DNA of 64,000 bases from Tetranychus cinnabarinus (lineage: Eukaryota; Arthropoda; Arachnida; Trombidiformes; Tetranychidae). The stretch lies in contig WHVY01000001.1 in NCBI GenBank assembly GCA_022266195.1, forward strand, positions 8,494,001-8,558,000. The letters are read 5' to 3'. Below are positions 37,301 to 45,953 of the stretch, one piece after another. The first letter of the stretch is position 1. Each line of letters starts with the position of its first letter. Under the pieces are notes generated by a model that saw nothing but the letters and a program-made list of their open reading frames with translations, searched no databases and was not told where the DNA came from. A program made the position numbers and the translations under genes.

Positions 37301-39643
37301 ATGATTTCTTGAAATGAGTTCAGTATTAATCAATTTGTATATCAGTTGAACTCAACTCTTAACAGTAAATATGAGCATGTTGAAAGGAACTAACCAGCAT
37401 CATGAATAGTGTGAAGCTTGTGTGTTTCAGTGAGTGTTGCAGTGCGTCAATGGTAATCATTGAACAGAGCAAAAACCTTGTTAAATGAGAAACAGATTAG
37501 GATCATGTAAAGTTAATCCAAGGAAAATATTTGCAACAAGAAAACCTTTGATACCAATATCTTTGCTGATGGATCAAATGACGTTCAAATTGGCACTTTT
37601 TTCCTTACGAATCATGAATCTTTCTTTATCCGTAAATCTTTTGATAAAGTAAACCTTCTATTGATAATCACATTGAGCATTCTATGAATGCTTATTATTG
37701 ACTTTCATCAGCACTTGAAGCAATTTGAATTTGATCAAATTTACTGGATTAATCAAATTGTAATCATTGATTTTTTTCTCTTTTTTTTCTTTACCTTACT
37801 CAGATCCGTTCTGGAAAGTCATCATGCCGCTCAAGCATTCAAGATAACCCTTAGTGATGATCAGATAAATATTTTCAAAAACCTCGATCGTGATACATAT
37901 AAAGAAGTCCGTCAATCAATCATTGATATGGTCTTAGCTACCGAAATGACCAAACATTTTGAACATTTATCCAAATTCATAAGTGTCCTAATTGAACCCT
38001 TTAAACTTGTCAAGCCTCCAACCAAAAGCACCAAAACACCAACAAAGACAACGACAAGTTCATCATCACCCTCATCGATAACATCAGCACCAGTCAACGG
38101 TGACGGCGATAAACCGGAAAGCTCAGAGAAAAGAGCATCAATAAACTCTGATTCTTTAAATATACCGGCAACACCTGAAAATATTGTAATCGTTAAGCGA
38201 ATGTTAATTAAATGTGCAGATGTATGCAATCCTACACGCCCTTTACCAATATGCAATACTTGGGCTGAAAGGATAGCTGAAGAGTATTGTAATCAGGTAT
38301 GAAATCGAAACTCTAGAGTTTTTCATCGAAATTGAAAAATCATCTTTTCTTTTCTTTCTGTTCCTGTCTCCAGACTGACGAGGAAAAGGCATTAGGATTA
38401 CCGGTAGTTATGCCTGCTTATGACAGAGCCACATGCAGTATTCCCAAATCTCAGATTGGATTCATCGACTTTTTTGCTCATGATATGTTTGAAGCATGGG
38501 ATGGTAAGTTGCCTTGAATTTACCTTTCACTTTGAGTGTTGCTTCGAAAAATTGTTTAAAGTTTGAGTAAATCTTCATAACTCATTGATTTTAATGTTGA
38601 GTTTTTTTCGTCTTTTCATTGGTTTTCTGTTTCTGTTGAATTTTCAGTTGATTTGGATTTGAAGATTATGATAGTTTCGCGTTTAAATTCAGGGTTGAAA
38701 TGTTTTTCTCGAGTCAGTTGATGCGACATTTCAGCTGAAAATGCATGAATGCGCAGATTTTAGATTTAAATTTTTCTCTAGAAAATTTGGAATTTTCAAG
38801 ATTCTTTTTGAATGTCAATATACGTAAATCATGACCTTTGTTTCATGTTTCATCAGCAACTTTTCTTGAGCAGCAAATTGGAGCAGAAGTCGATAATTTG
38901 TCAAAATTTGTTTTGTAAACAGAAAAGAAAAAACTTTTCGACTTTTGTTATCGTTTTGGTCTTTTGCCAAGTTAATAATTGATTTGTGGTTTGGCAAATT
39001 AATTATCAAACAAATTAAATCCAAGATTTCATTGTTCATCAAATTCTGAAGTAATGAGCCTTAAGAAGTTTTCAATCTTCTTATTTGAACAAATTCAGCT
39101 ATTCAATTTCATTCTGATAAGACTTTTCTCAATGAAAGCTCAACTTTTGACTCTTTTTCCAGACAAAAAATAGCTTCAAATTACATTTATTCACCAGTAA
39201 ACTTTCCAAGAATTTTTACGTCGAAAATTCTATTTTAATTTATTCTTTAAATCTTGAGTTTCCATCCAACAATTGATCATGAAATGCCATGAACCTTAAT
39301 CAAGATGAAAAATGGGCAACAATTTTCTGCAACTGGAATAGTTTGAAATAATGAAAGTTATTTTGAGGTTAACTCAAGACAATATTTCTGGTTGCAACCA
39401 GATTCTGAAATGAGAATTTATTCAACTTCTAATTTGACATTTTCTTTATCAACAGCATTCGGTGATTTCCCTGAATTGATGGATAATATGAATAAGAATT
39501 ATGCTCATTACAAGGAAGAGGAAAGAAAAGAGTCGGACAAACGGGAGGCCAGAAAATCATCAACATGCAAGGAAAGCGTCTCAACCAGTGAAATGGGAAC
39601 CAATCAAATAAGAACTGATGTACAATTGGAAGTCAAAGAATAG
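4112..39643 (+). CDS. Pde8: PDE8-type cAMP phosphodiesterase, eight coding exons
   Basis: PDE8 hydrolyses cAMP to 5'-AMP in the cytosol or at membranes. I join exons 4112-4312, 17396-17458, 34725-34901, 35502-35692, 36661-36987, 37804-38296, 38374-38503 and 39456-39643. All introns are GT-AG, phases agree throughout, and the result is 589 residues. The catalytic core shows YHNSTHAADV (H254, H258), HDIDHPG (H294, D295, H298), KCADV (D459) and KSQIGFIDFF (Q511, F514), the class I PDE metal and purine-binding residues. LESHHAAQAF, VLATEMTKHFEH and TDEEKALGLPVVMP follow PDE8 rather than other PDE families. The N-terminus MGCTPSS resembles the acylated MGCAPS start of mammalian PDE8. Mammalian PDE8 is longer (over 800 residues) because it has REC and PAS domains; I could not find these, so the model may be a short isoform or incomplete in its first intron. 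Confidence 0.88.
4313..8366. other. PDE8 intron 1, first part
   Basis: Mostly unstructured intron. At 6964-7330 some frames have weak coding character (a hydrophobic stretch, then a good acceptor CATCCTTCAG before GCTGGAGATGCAG), but stops separate them and no gene can be built. Frame 7787-8008 on the minus strand is also unassigned. Confidence 0.4.
8367..8382 (-). promoter_or_regulatory. Tandem polyadenylation signals of the nested gene
   Basis: On the minus strand AATAAA occurs at 8382-8377 and again at 8372-8367, about 60 and 70 nt after the TAG of the nested four-helix gene. Their position and strand support that reading frame as a real transcription unit. Confidence 0.5.
8407..8430 (+). 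repeat. (GAT)n microsatellite
   Basis: Seven to eight GAT units directly after the coding end of the nested minus-strand gene, in its 3' UTR. Confidence 0.8.
8443..9345 (-). CDS. Nested single-exon four-helix membrane protein
   Basis: A 300-codon reading frame on the strand opposite PDE8, inside PDE8 intron 1. I do not recognise the family. The first 160 residues look like real membrane protein: hydrophobic segments at about 26-49, 93-108, 111-131 and 138-158, with a loop between helices 1 and 2 holding three N-glycosylation sequons (NLS, NLT, NET). Helix 4 is followed by basic ELRRRSAK, which suits a cytosolic side. Residues 174-211 are a Ser-rich spacer, and the last 90 are hydrophobic and come from pyrimidine-rich DNA, where stops are rare, so this tail is less certain and could be altered by an intron. 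The frame starts at ATG (ATAATGG), ends with TAG, and two AATAAA signals follow within 80 nt. Confidence 0.55.
   Translation of the reverse strand: MELNESLEFARKTINSSKVHLKMIKCLLAFNLLILTFILIVNTLQFILSNLSSLTFTPSSANLTIKDGSFTVEMNETISQNQLASQLFKYKSSLTLFYIALGFISLLSTDCYVTLFFTLASFINLFYRLIVIEQGNHSIVNIVHTLIITMISLVYWFELRRRSAKISFHNKTISLSTLSSFHSSSVSTSSSSSAPVSPTISSTFFSSLSNDSSLLLWILFFIFVFPLLCLFIISQSSLANSSLIVPLTLLFGSLISLFALSIILLFLSLFLLTFFSLSLVSAVFFSLYLTPICFALLSYK
9346..13004. other. PDE8 intron 1, middle part
   Basis: Contains the open frame at 11797-11495 noted separately and a less AT-rich stretch at about 10140-10930 that could be old transposon DNA, without recognisable motifs. Nothing else supported. Confidence 0.4.
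11495..11797 (-). other. Open frame after a strong acceptor, possible exon or gene remnant
   Basis: On the minus strand CTATTTTAG is followed by a 100-codon open frame (VIASILLLDNELW...), ending in a TGA; the same frame then continues open as NSVSADSPENYGSTSSAASITSALFTHS-like sequence to a TAA near 11411. The Ser/Asn-rich composition and uninterrupted length are unlike the surrounding intron. I find no start exon and recognise no domain. It could be a decayed antisense gene inside PDE8 intron 1. Confidence 0.2.
13005..13223 (-). pseudogene. Coding-like fragment crossing the left inverted-repeat edge
   Basis: A frame of 72 codons reading ..PKKLNKMLSSLGSNEISDIACNLMENVYKK.. and ..IHRFMNLFKLN. 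The part above 13096 is duplicated in the right arm, where LSSLGSNEIS is again readable on the + strand (about 15797-15828) before the sequences diverge. It is probably a remnant of a gene that was present before the duplication. Function unknown. Confidence 0.25.
13844..15078. other. Spacer of the inverted repeat
   Basis: Single-copy DNA between the two arms, with no reading frame of note. It contains the SINE-like segment at about 13915-14040. The rest is AT-rich with no structure I recognise. Confidence 0.5.
13915..14040 (-). repeat. Probable tRNA-derived SINE
   Basis: On the minus strand there is a TAGCTCAAGCT block (14006-13996) resembling the tRNA A box, and a GTTCGAAATC block (13932-13923) resembling the B box. 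Between them run tRNA-like blocks: CGCCTAGATAAGAGATT and CACTGAATCTCCAGAGATC. The A-to-B distance of about 84 nt is longer than in a normal tRNA and the stems do not pair well, so this looks like a SINE head or decayed tRNA pseudogene rather than a working tRNA. I found no second copy by eye. Confidence 0.45.
15831..17395. other. PDE8 intron 1, last part
   Basis: From the right edge of the inverted repeat to the micro-exon. A 73-codon minus-strand frame at 16164-15943 has mixed composition but no splice support. Otherwise ordinary intron. Confidence 0.4.
17396..17458 (+). CDS. Pde8: PDE8 exon 2, isolated 63-nt micro-exon
   Basis: A 21-codon exon, phase 0 at both ends, between a strong acceptor (pyrimidine tract, then GATTCAG) and a consensus donor (AAAG|GTAAGT). 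It encodes ..KLGSMCLSMPQLK. Joined to the next exon (VMNVLMATQENSP) it aligns without gaps to the mammalian PDE8 linker RIHSMTIEAPITK followed by VINIINAAQENSP: the paired positions include K/R, L/I, S, M, P and the final K. This linker lies just before the catalytic region. The family alignment is from memory and should be confirmed by search. Confidence 0.72.
17459..29600. other. PDE8 intron 2, first part
   Basis: Long AT-rich intron with many short open frames. Apart from 22940-23410, a few (18296-18565 minus, 19238-19441 minus, 27881-28096 plus) have mixed, protein-like composition, but none has a start, matching exon or recognised domain. Confidence 0.4.
22940..23410 (+). pseudogene. Leucine-rich-repeat-like gene fragment
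   Basis: Two reading frames, each beginning right after a canonical acceptor: 22940-23113 (after TACTTTCAG) and 23201-23410 (after TAACTTTCAG). They read ..HVRNLSLNCLGSNVSRTFKHFLFRK and ..LNRLNDFVNIFSSNTMIKLTVSRFV.., a spacing of Leu/Ile and Asn that recalls irregular leucine-rich repeats of F-box-type proteins. I see no start and no clean joining donor. It lies in PDE8 intron 2 on the sense strand. The family assignment is a guess. Confidence 0.25.
30128..30970 (-). pseudogene. Decayed mariner-like transposase
   Basis: On the minus strand an ATG at 30970 opens MANEEQRWIKILYEK, followed by a GRP-type linker (RTPTGRPL), a first catalytic block TCDETWLSVYQ, FWDSAGIIKIFWMEQGATIN and the second block LKDNARPHKA, the usual order for a mariner-type DDE/D transposase. 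The frame is broken by in-frame stops (TAG after ELPTI, TGA after LAPRI, others later) and at least one frameshift before DGTRCHHKRR, where the DNARPHKA part reads in another frame. I see no third acidic block, so the C-terminal part is lost or unrecognisable, and no terminal repeats. It lies in PDE8 intron 2, antisense to the gene. Confidence 0.82.
31000..34724. other. PDE8 intron 2, last part
   Basis: From the mariner remnant to the linker exon. TCT/GAA-rich runs occur at 34130-34190 and 34620-34680, the latter serving as a pyrimidine-rich region before exon 3. No gene recognised. Confidence 0.4.
34725..34901 (+). CDS. Pde8: PDE8 exon 3, linker helix before the catalytic domain
   Basis: Encodes residues 89-147, starting VMNVLMATQENSP and followed by LEKVVEILKNTDVHSP, which matches the PDE8 signature VINIINAAQENSP...LDRVLEILRTTELYSP. 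Acceptor is AACCAG|GTT and donor CAT|GTAAGT, both phase 0. In the family this region joins the PAS part to the phosphodiesterase fold. Confidence 0.85.
35502..35692 (+). CDS. Pde8: PDE8 exon 4, start of catalytic domain
   Basis: Encodes residues 148-210 and two bases of codon 211. A Ser/Asn-rich linker is followed by DYQWTWHFNIIELERLTEKR, matching the PDE8 segment ending W-D-F-N-I-F-E-L-E before the first catalytic helix. Acceptor is CATCAG|AGT; donor is AAAAG|GTAAAG, phase 2. Confidence 0.85.
36661..36987 (+). CDS. Pde8: PDE8 exon 5, first metal-binding motifs
   Basis: Encodes codons 211-320. It contains the general-acid and metal histidines in YHNSTHAADV (H254, H258) and HDIDHPG (H294, D295, H298), then FLCNSNNELAILYND. 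All expected first- and second-motif residues are intact. Acceptor is TTCATTTCAG|GCC and donor GATAT|GTAAGT; the split codons are restored exactly by both neighbours. Confidence 0.92.
37804..38296 (+). CDS. Pde8: PDE8 exon 6, catalytic domain with Ser/Thr-rich insert
   Basis: Encodes residues 320-484. LESHHAAQAF, NIFKNLDRDTY and MVLATEMTKHFEH are near-identical to PDE8. KRMLIKCADV carries the third metal ligand D459. Between them, about residues 390-445 form a low-complexity Pro/Lys/Thr/Ser tract that appears longer than the same loop in mammalian PDE8 and holds a KRAS sequence (K429-S432) fitting the PKA consensus. That any kinase uses this site is inference only. Acceptor is ACTCAG|ATC; donor is AATCAG|GTATGA, phase 0. 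Confidence 0.92.
38374..38503 (+). CDS. Pde8: PDE8 exon 7, substrate-glutamine segment
   Basis: Encodes residues 485-527: TDEEKALGLPVVMP, then CSIPKSQIGFIDFF. Q511 is the invariant purine-binding glutamine and F514 the stacking phenylalanine of class I PDEs. Acceptor is TCTCCAG|ACT and donor GGGATG|GTAAGT, phase 1. The intron before it is only 77 bp, in contrast to the 13-17 kb introns upstream. Confidence 0.92.
39456..39643 (+). CDS. Pde8: PDE8 exon 8, C-terminus and stop
   Basis: Completes codon 528 and runs to TAG at 39641-39643. The first part, AFGDFPELMDNMNKNYAHYK, matches the last PDE8 helix (A-F-...-L-P-x-L-M-x-x-x-x-x-N-Y-K-x-W). About 40 charged, Ser/Thr-rich residues follow, a longer tail than in mammalian PDE8. 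Acceptor is ATCAACAG|CAT. Confidence 0.9.
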
Positions 39644-39918
39644 CGGGAAAAGCAAAGAATTGATTTGGATTTCACTTCTTCTTCCATTTCAACTCTTTAA
39701 CCTGGCGAATAACTTTTTAACCCAATTCTTTGCTTCCCAATCCTGGACTGGTCTCTAACACATTGAAAGCGTTTTTTGCCTCTAAACTATTTTAAAGTAT
39801 TACCAATGTAAAATATCCAAACCAGATGGCAGCTTTAGAGGCACAACTAGAGCTGGCAACTTGGACCGATGACTTGATGAGGTTAAACAGGATTGTTAAT
39901 AACATTAGCTGTTTAGAT

Positions 39919-39924
39919 ATTAAA
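39919..39924 (+). promoter_or_regulatory. Possible PDE8 polyadenylation signal (ATTAAA)
   Basis: The first ATTAAA variant hexamer after the PDE8 stop, about 275 nt downstream. I noticed no AATAAA on this strand between the stop and the end of the convergent gene. A second ATTAAA lies near 40653. Weak on sequence alone. Confidence 0.25.
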
Positions 39925-40638
39925 CTGTAAATAACATCAACATTGTGTTTTGATATAAACGTAAACTGCGTTTCTAGTCCGTTTCATCATTAGTTTCAGG
40001 CTGTTTAATCTTCATCATGTTCCCACCAAAAAGCAACACTTATCAACTTGTCATCATGAAACCCTAATTTTCCACCAAATAGCCCACCACTGGTTGAGAG
40101 ATGGAAAGCCTCAAGTCTTGAACAACAAGGAATACTTCAATGTCTACAGTCAAAGGTCCAAAGGTGGATAGTTTTGGGTTGGACAAAAGGTATCAGATTA
40201 ACTGGTTAATTTGGTGCAAAGAGAGTGACCAGAAGGAAATATCGTTGTGTTCATTATATTTTTGTTAAATCAATTTCATTCAATTTATTTGATACCTAAA
40301 AAGGGCGCAAACCTCTCAAAACCTTTCAATTTGTAATTATCTATATCTATCCATTATTAACTATTATTACCATTGATTGTAACATTAATCTTTAAACAAC
40401 AAACCCACAACAAAACACTGTAATATTGTAACTAATTTTCAGGTTAGAGACTTGTACTTGAACAAGGAGACAAACAGTTGGACATTATGTTATTTGGTTT
40501 CTTTTTGTTGCGTTTTTCTCGTTCAATTTTTTTGATTGTTAACTCTGTTCAGGTTGATTGTTATGCCCATTGAAGACACACACACACACAATACAAGTAT
40601 CCAATAGGCATAAAACCCTTTTACAGGACTCAGAACTT

Positions 40639-40648
40639 TTTATTTATT
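40639..40648 (-). promoter_or_regulatory. Polyadenylation signals of the three-exon membrane gene
   Basis: Two overlapping AATAAA hexamers on the minus strand, about 165-175 nt past the TAA at 40813. The spacing is normal for a 3' UTR. They fall in the gap shared with the 3' end of PDE8. Confidence 0.4.
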
Positions 40649-40812
40649 CCGTCTATTAAATGCTTAATAGTAAGAAAAAAAACAAAACATTTGCCAAGAT
40701 TGTAAACAAGATTTAAATTGTTGTTATAAATTATGATAAAGAAAAATTTAAAACACAAAATCAATTTCTCTCATTTCATTTACATAGCTATTGCTAAATC
40801 TTTCATGCTTTT

Positions 40813-41217
40813 TTAGTATTTAAAGGCCTGGTTATCGTAATATGGTGACCGTGATTCAGTTGAATTCATGGTTGCTGTTCCAATTGTTGTCGGGTAAACA
40901 GGTACTCTGGATGATCTCATTTCCAGGGTTGAATCCATGTGAGGTTGATCTATTGAATTGAGGCGAGCTCGAGGAATACGGTAAGTTAAAATGTTGGTAT
41001 TCCATTGGCCAAGCCGGCGAAGTTGATTCTTTTCATATCGTATTTGGGCACAACGAAGGTGAACACAGAAAAGCAAGATTAGCCAAAACAAGATTCCGAG
41101 TCCACCATCGCTTAAATTTAAAAATATTGTCAGTCGAGCCCACTGGATGCTTGATTCAGCATCAAGTTGAGTTAAATTTGATTTGATCCAATTAGGAAAT
41201 TCATTAATGAATCCATC
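40813..41217 (-). CDS. Four-helix protein exon 3 and stop
   Basis: Codes residues 129-262 and TAA. It begins DGFINEFPNWIKSNLTQ (second external loop), then helix 4 (LGILFWLILLFCVHLRC) and a cytosolic tail ending in a Tyr-rich stretch, SPYYDNQAFKY. The acceptor is TTTCTAG|GAT. Confidence 0.75.
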   Translation of the reverse strand, partial: DGFINEFPNWIKSNLTQLDAESSIQWARLTIFLNLSDGGLGILFWLILLFCVHLRCAQIRYEKNQLRRLGQWNTNILTYRIPRARLNSIDQPHMDSTLEMRSSRVPVYPTTIGTATMNSTESRSPYYDNQAFKY

Positions 41218-43885
41218 CTAGAAAGAGAGAGAAAAAATGGAAAAGAATTAATAAAATTAATTTATTAAAAGAGTAATCAGTCAAACAGAGCAAAACTTGA
41301 TGAATAATCTATGAATTGAAAAGTGCGCTAAAAAGCTATGGCAGCTTATAAAGCATGAAAGCATAGCCAGCATAATCAGCTTGTCAATGTAAGCTACAGT
41401 AAATTCCCTCTACATCAACAAAAGGCTTCTAAATTAATCTCATCTGGATTACATTTTATTTTGTTTTAATTGTTTTATTAATTTGTTTCCATTACAATGA
41501 CCCTAATATTAAATGTTAAATGTTGTCCTAAATATCTTTTTGTATAAATTAATTTGTTTCAATGGGTTACTCTTGACATTACTGTTTTTACAGTTTCTGG
41601 TAAACCAGCATCCATAATGAATGAACCTGTTTCCCTCTCTTTTGGATTTCATCAAAAGACCAGTTATGTTATTGATAATTTCACCCTTCATTTGCCATAT
41701 TCATTTCAAATTTTGCTCTAATCTCATTCCAATCTTCTTACCTTATTTTCAACAATTAGAAAGTATATTGAACTAGCAATCAAGGCAGCAATGTAAATGG
41801 CAACAATCATTTCCCATGGAATCAAATATTTACGGCGATCTCGACGGTTACCAATGGAAAGGACAGGGACAGAGATTATCAAAAATAACCGAAGAATCAA
41901 ACGAATCAAGATAATTCCAAGGAGAATGGGATTATTTTCAATTTTGTCGAAGGATTCAACAAATTGGCTCCAACTGGTGGACTCATGGTTAAATAAAACT
42001 AAGGATGGTGTTACAATGCTGAGTAATATGAAAAAATCAGCCCCAGTAAAAATCAAATAGTTGATCTAAGGAAAAAAGAAGGAAAATGAAAAATTAGTTA
42101 AATTGTCATAAATATCAACCTAATTTTTGAATACATTCTGGTATCATTAGTTTAGGATGCATTCACCAACATTCAACAACAACATTTGAGACAATTAAGA
42201 TTGGGGCTTTCAGGCAGTTTAATAGATGTCAATTAAGATGTGAATCAACTGTCATAAGAAATGCTGTCAACCCTGTTATGTACTCAAGATGATGAAAGTA
42301 ATCTAGACAATTCATCAACAATTATGGAAACGACTGGTAAAGGATTAGGAAGAGAAAAAGAATCGCTTGCAAAATGAAATCTGTGATTAAGAGTGAAATG
42401 TTACCGGTTAAATGAAACCAATTTTATTTGGTTTTTCTGGTAAAATGAAGCAGCAAAATATTCTGCATTTAAAGTGACTGAAGCCTTACTGCAACTTTGC
42501 TCAATTCAGTTATGATTTATAATCAAACACTTTAATAACCCTTTTTTTCTGATAAAACAATCAAACGATGATTTCTTTCTGAGCAATTAAATTTGATGGC
42601 TCAAATTTACGTAAATAAGAGTGTTTGCTGAACACACTTGACCAAATGTAATCTCATTGATTAGACATTGATTGAAATTGCCTGTTGAATTGAACCCAAA
42701 GACGATTACAAAGATGCCTTTAAATGATTGAACAAGATTATTGGAGAAATTAATTTATCAAATCATATGATAGTTATTGATCAATCTCAATTTGAAGCTT
42801 TCAAAAGTCTAAATTGCTGGAAATTGTTTGATCAAGTCCAAAATGAATGATAAATATTATCATTATCCAAGTGTAAACAATTTCCAGCAACCTTTTGTAA
42901 TCCATGGAAACAATTACTAATAGCAATAATAATAAAAAAAATTGATTAAAGCTAATTTGGTTTCTAAAGGTGAAAATATCATTTTAGGTACAAGTAGATA
43001 GATAATTTTCTGGTTGCATATAGTTTATGAAAGTAAAGTGATTCAGATTGACATATCAAAATTGTCGAACAGCAATTTCTTTTGCGTTTTAATTTCCTAT
43101 GTTTCCAGGATCATATTTTGATGAGATTTGGTGTTGGTTAACGAATGGGTTTGGGTTACATGTGTTGATTGAGTTGCTGTCAATTCGTGATCAAGCTTAT
43201 TGTGCTTACTTTAACCCATTTCAACTCACACTGACATGGTTATTAACTCAGCAAAGGAACCCAAAAAAACTAACAGGAAATAATAGCTAAGGTAAGCATT
43301 TAAATATACCATGTGAGGAGAGGCTAAGAGGTTTTTTTGTTTTTGTAGAGTGCAACAAAATGTTGGACGTGACTGTGCATCAATTAACATTAGGTATAAC
43401 TTGTAATGTAATAGGCAAAGAACTGTAAGCAGAAATAGGAATAACATTGAAAGTTAAAAGGTCAATTAGTAAATTTCAACCAGTTGGTTTACCATGAACA
43501 AAGATCAATATGGCGGGTAAAAACCTAAATTCCTGGTTTATTTTGGGTTCAACATTTCAGCTAAAATGAGTTTCAACAAAATCAAGTCTGATAAGCAGAT
43601 TGGCGCTCAACAATCAACACTTACACATTGGTTCAAAGTTAGTCAACAATGTCTAGCCTTGTCTGGCCATGTCTGGTTAGCTTTGAACTGTTGATTAATC
43701 TTGACTAAACCTTTGGATCAAAATGGATGACTATGAGGTGAAGACGAAAAGGGTTTATAACAAAGGAATAAGAAATTTTTTGTTGAATTGAGGTGAAATG
43801 AAATGAGAATTAGCGCAATACTTACTATTGAATAGATGACGGCGATTGTTGTCCATAATTTGAGAGTACAACAGGTAAATCCCAT
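40813..43885 (-). CDS. Four-helix membrane protein, three exons
   Basis: Join of 43885-43826, 42065-41742 and 41217-40813, all phase 0, giving 262 residues. I do not recognise the family; the layout suits the many small arthropod four-helix proteins. The N-terminus MGFTCCTLKLW enters helix 1 (about 10-38). Helices 2 (67-91) and 3 (103-125) flank a basic cytosolic turn, NRRDRRK. A loop of about 40 residues with sequon N142-L-T leads to helix 4 (166-184). The tail of about 78 residues is polar, rich in Arg, Ser and Tyr, and ends SPYYDNQAFKY. Splice sites are consensus: ATA|GTAAGT, CCTTAG|ATC, AAG|GTAAGA and TTCTAG|GAT. The gene converges on PDE8, with about 1.2 kb between the two stops. Confidence 0.72.
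41742..42065 (-). CDS. Four-helix protein exon 2
   Basis: Codes residues 21-128 (108 codons, phase 0 at both ends), covering the rest of helix 1, the first loop, helices 2 and 3 and the basic turn between them. It has strong splice sites on the minus strand and a clean hydrophobic/charged pattern. Confidence 0.75.
43826..43885 (-). CDS. Four-helix protein exon 1
   Basis: Twenty codons from ATG at 43885, MGFTCCTLKLWTTIAVIYSI, ending at GTAAGT in phase 0. It supplies the first half of helix 1, which the next exon continues in frame (INYLIF). The short hydrophobic exon and paired cysteines near the start fit a four-helix protein. The start is chosen because an in-frame TAA lies just upstream. 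Confidence 0.62.
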
Positions 43886-45200
43886 TTAAAATTTGGATCC
43901 AATTAAGGTACAAGTTTAATTGGGAAAAGCAACTGTCACCATATTAAATTGTGTAGAGTCAAGTAGCACATTTAGCAAGCAAAAAGACAACAGTAATCAG
44001 AGAGAAATTGATTAAATGAACAGTTTATTGAAGTAGAGAAGAGCTTTTTGTTCACCTCAACTAGAAAACACATTCAAGGTAATAACAAAATCGTACTGAT
44101 AGCACAAATGAGAAATAACAATCAACTTTAAGCTAAGGTTAATGATTAACAAGAAATGATGAGAAGAAAGTAAAAGAGTTTATGAAGAAAGTTATGATTA
44201 CTATTGATACAATCCATCGAACCAATGGCAATAATTTAAATAAACGGTAAACAGAGATAACAAGTGATAGTGGAAATGAACAAGACTCGGGTTCAAAAAA
44301 ATGAAAAGGTAGAGAGTAGGAGTTGGTATATGAGAGGATGATGAGGGGAGGAAGAAGAAAGAGAGAGAGAGAAAGAGAGTGAGGGAAAAATGAAAAGAGA
44401 AAAGATAAATAGCAAATATTGTATCATATTGTCTACAATGTTAAGGAAACCTGATAACTTGAAGTCAATTCGAGTTAATTTTTTTTCTTTCTCTTGTTTC
44501 TCTGACTTTTCTCTGCTTTTATCTTCTTTTCTTTATTCCTTAAAATTGATATTCAATTGATGATAATGAAAAAGGGATGAAAAACTGATGATAAAGCTGT
44601 ACAAATGATATGGACCATTAAATTTCCGGTGATACAACAACGGACAATAGACTTCTGTTAATAACAATTGTCTTTACCATTTCAATGTCTCATCTATTTG
44701 CCTAAATTCATTGAAAATGGATCAATTGAATAAAGTGTGTTCATTTTGTCACTTCTTACATTACATTTCACACATGAAAAGTGTACAAAATTAATGTAAA
44801 ACCAACATAAAAGATGCTTTTGTTAATTGATCGAAAGATTGTGCCATTGAATAAAATACATTTTTGTAGCCTTTCCAACTGAATCAAACCAGATTTGAGT
44901 GAAATAAATCTTTCAAGTTCTGAATAAATTGAACGAGTAATCGGCCTGGATGATAGAGTTGGGTGATATCGATAGTTATCGGAATTGGGATGGCTAACAG
45001 ATTAACATGTGCGTTTCTCATTTGCTTACAGATTATTTTCTTCACTTTTTCCATTGAGACATGTTAATTAGTGCTAAAAATTATTCACGCAAAATATCCA
45101 TCGATAACTTTGTTGTGACATGTTAAGACTTCGGGTCATGATAAAGACACTCTCGTCCCAGTCGTTAGTCTTTACCATAATATCTGTATCTGTAGTAACC
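43886..45200. other. Upstream flank of the three-exon membrane gene
   Basis: Presumed 5' UTR and promoter of the minus-strand gene, with GA-rich DNA at 44340-44400. No coding frame supported. Confidence 0.4.
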
Positions 45201-45201
45201 T

Positions 45202-45280
45202 AAAAGTTGAATAATCACAATGAAAATGGAAGATGAACACAAGTAAAATGTTGAATAATAATGAAGAGAAAGAAGAAAAC
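45202..45280 (+). repeat. Dispersed repeat, copy 1 of 2
   Basis: About 78 bp from AAAAGTTGAATAATCA to GAAGAAAA, nearly the same as 52053-52129. Few substitutions and small indels separate the two copies; flanks do not match. Confidence 0.65.
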
Positions 45281-45953
45281 TGAAAATCTTTGGTGAAATC
45301 ACAACTGATTGTATTGATTGAGAAGGTTGAAAAGTGACTAAATGTTTACATTGGTTAACCTAACGGTTTCAACTGAAAGCTTGAGATACTAAGAGTTGAT
45401 AGTTTACTCGATAGATGGAGACAAGTTAATCGTGATAAATTGAAAATGAATGTTGATTTTTTTCATCAAATTATACTTTTCATCCTTTCTTCCATTTCTT
45501 TCACTTTCTTCCAACTTTCAACTCACGCTCAAGTCTTCCTCAAATCCATCGAGTTTCAACTTTCATTTCAACTTCAACTCAAAACAACGGTAAGTCTGTC
45601 TGAATGAAGGCAAACAAAAAAAACAAAAACATCAACAGACAAAGTTGACCATTAGAGGATAAGCAATCCTTTCCCATCTTAACCACTTTTTTAAACTCGT
45701 TTACGTCTTTAACATCTTTGATCTTGAATCATCTTCGATAATTATTTCACAGTCAATTTGTTTCTACTCTAATCAACTCTCACCATTAGTTCATGTGTCA
45801 AGCAACAATAGAAAGGTGACTTTATGTGTTTCAATTTTCCATGTCCATTGTGATTATGAACTTTGACTGGAAAAGCTGATTGTACTCATTGGATTAGTCG
45901 CCCTTTGTGTTTATCTGTGAATATCAATAACAAGTCAAGTCATTTTTGGCTTC

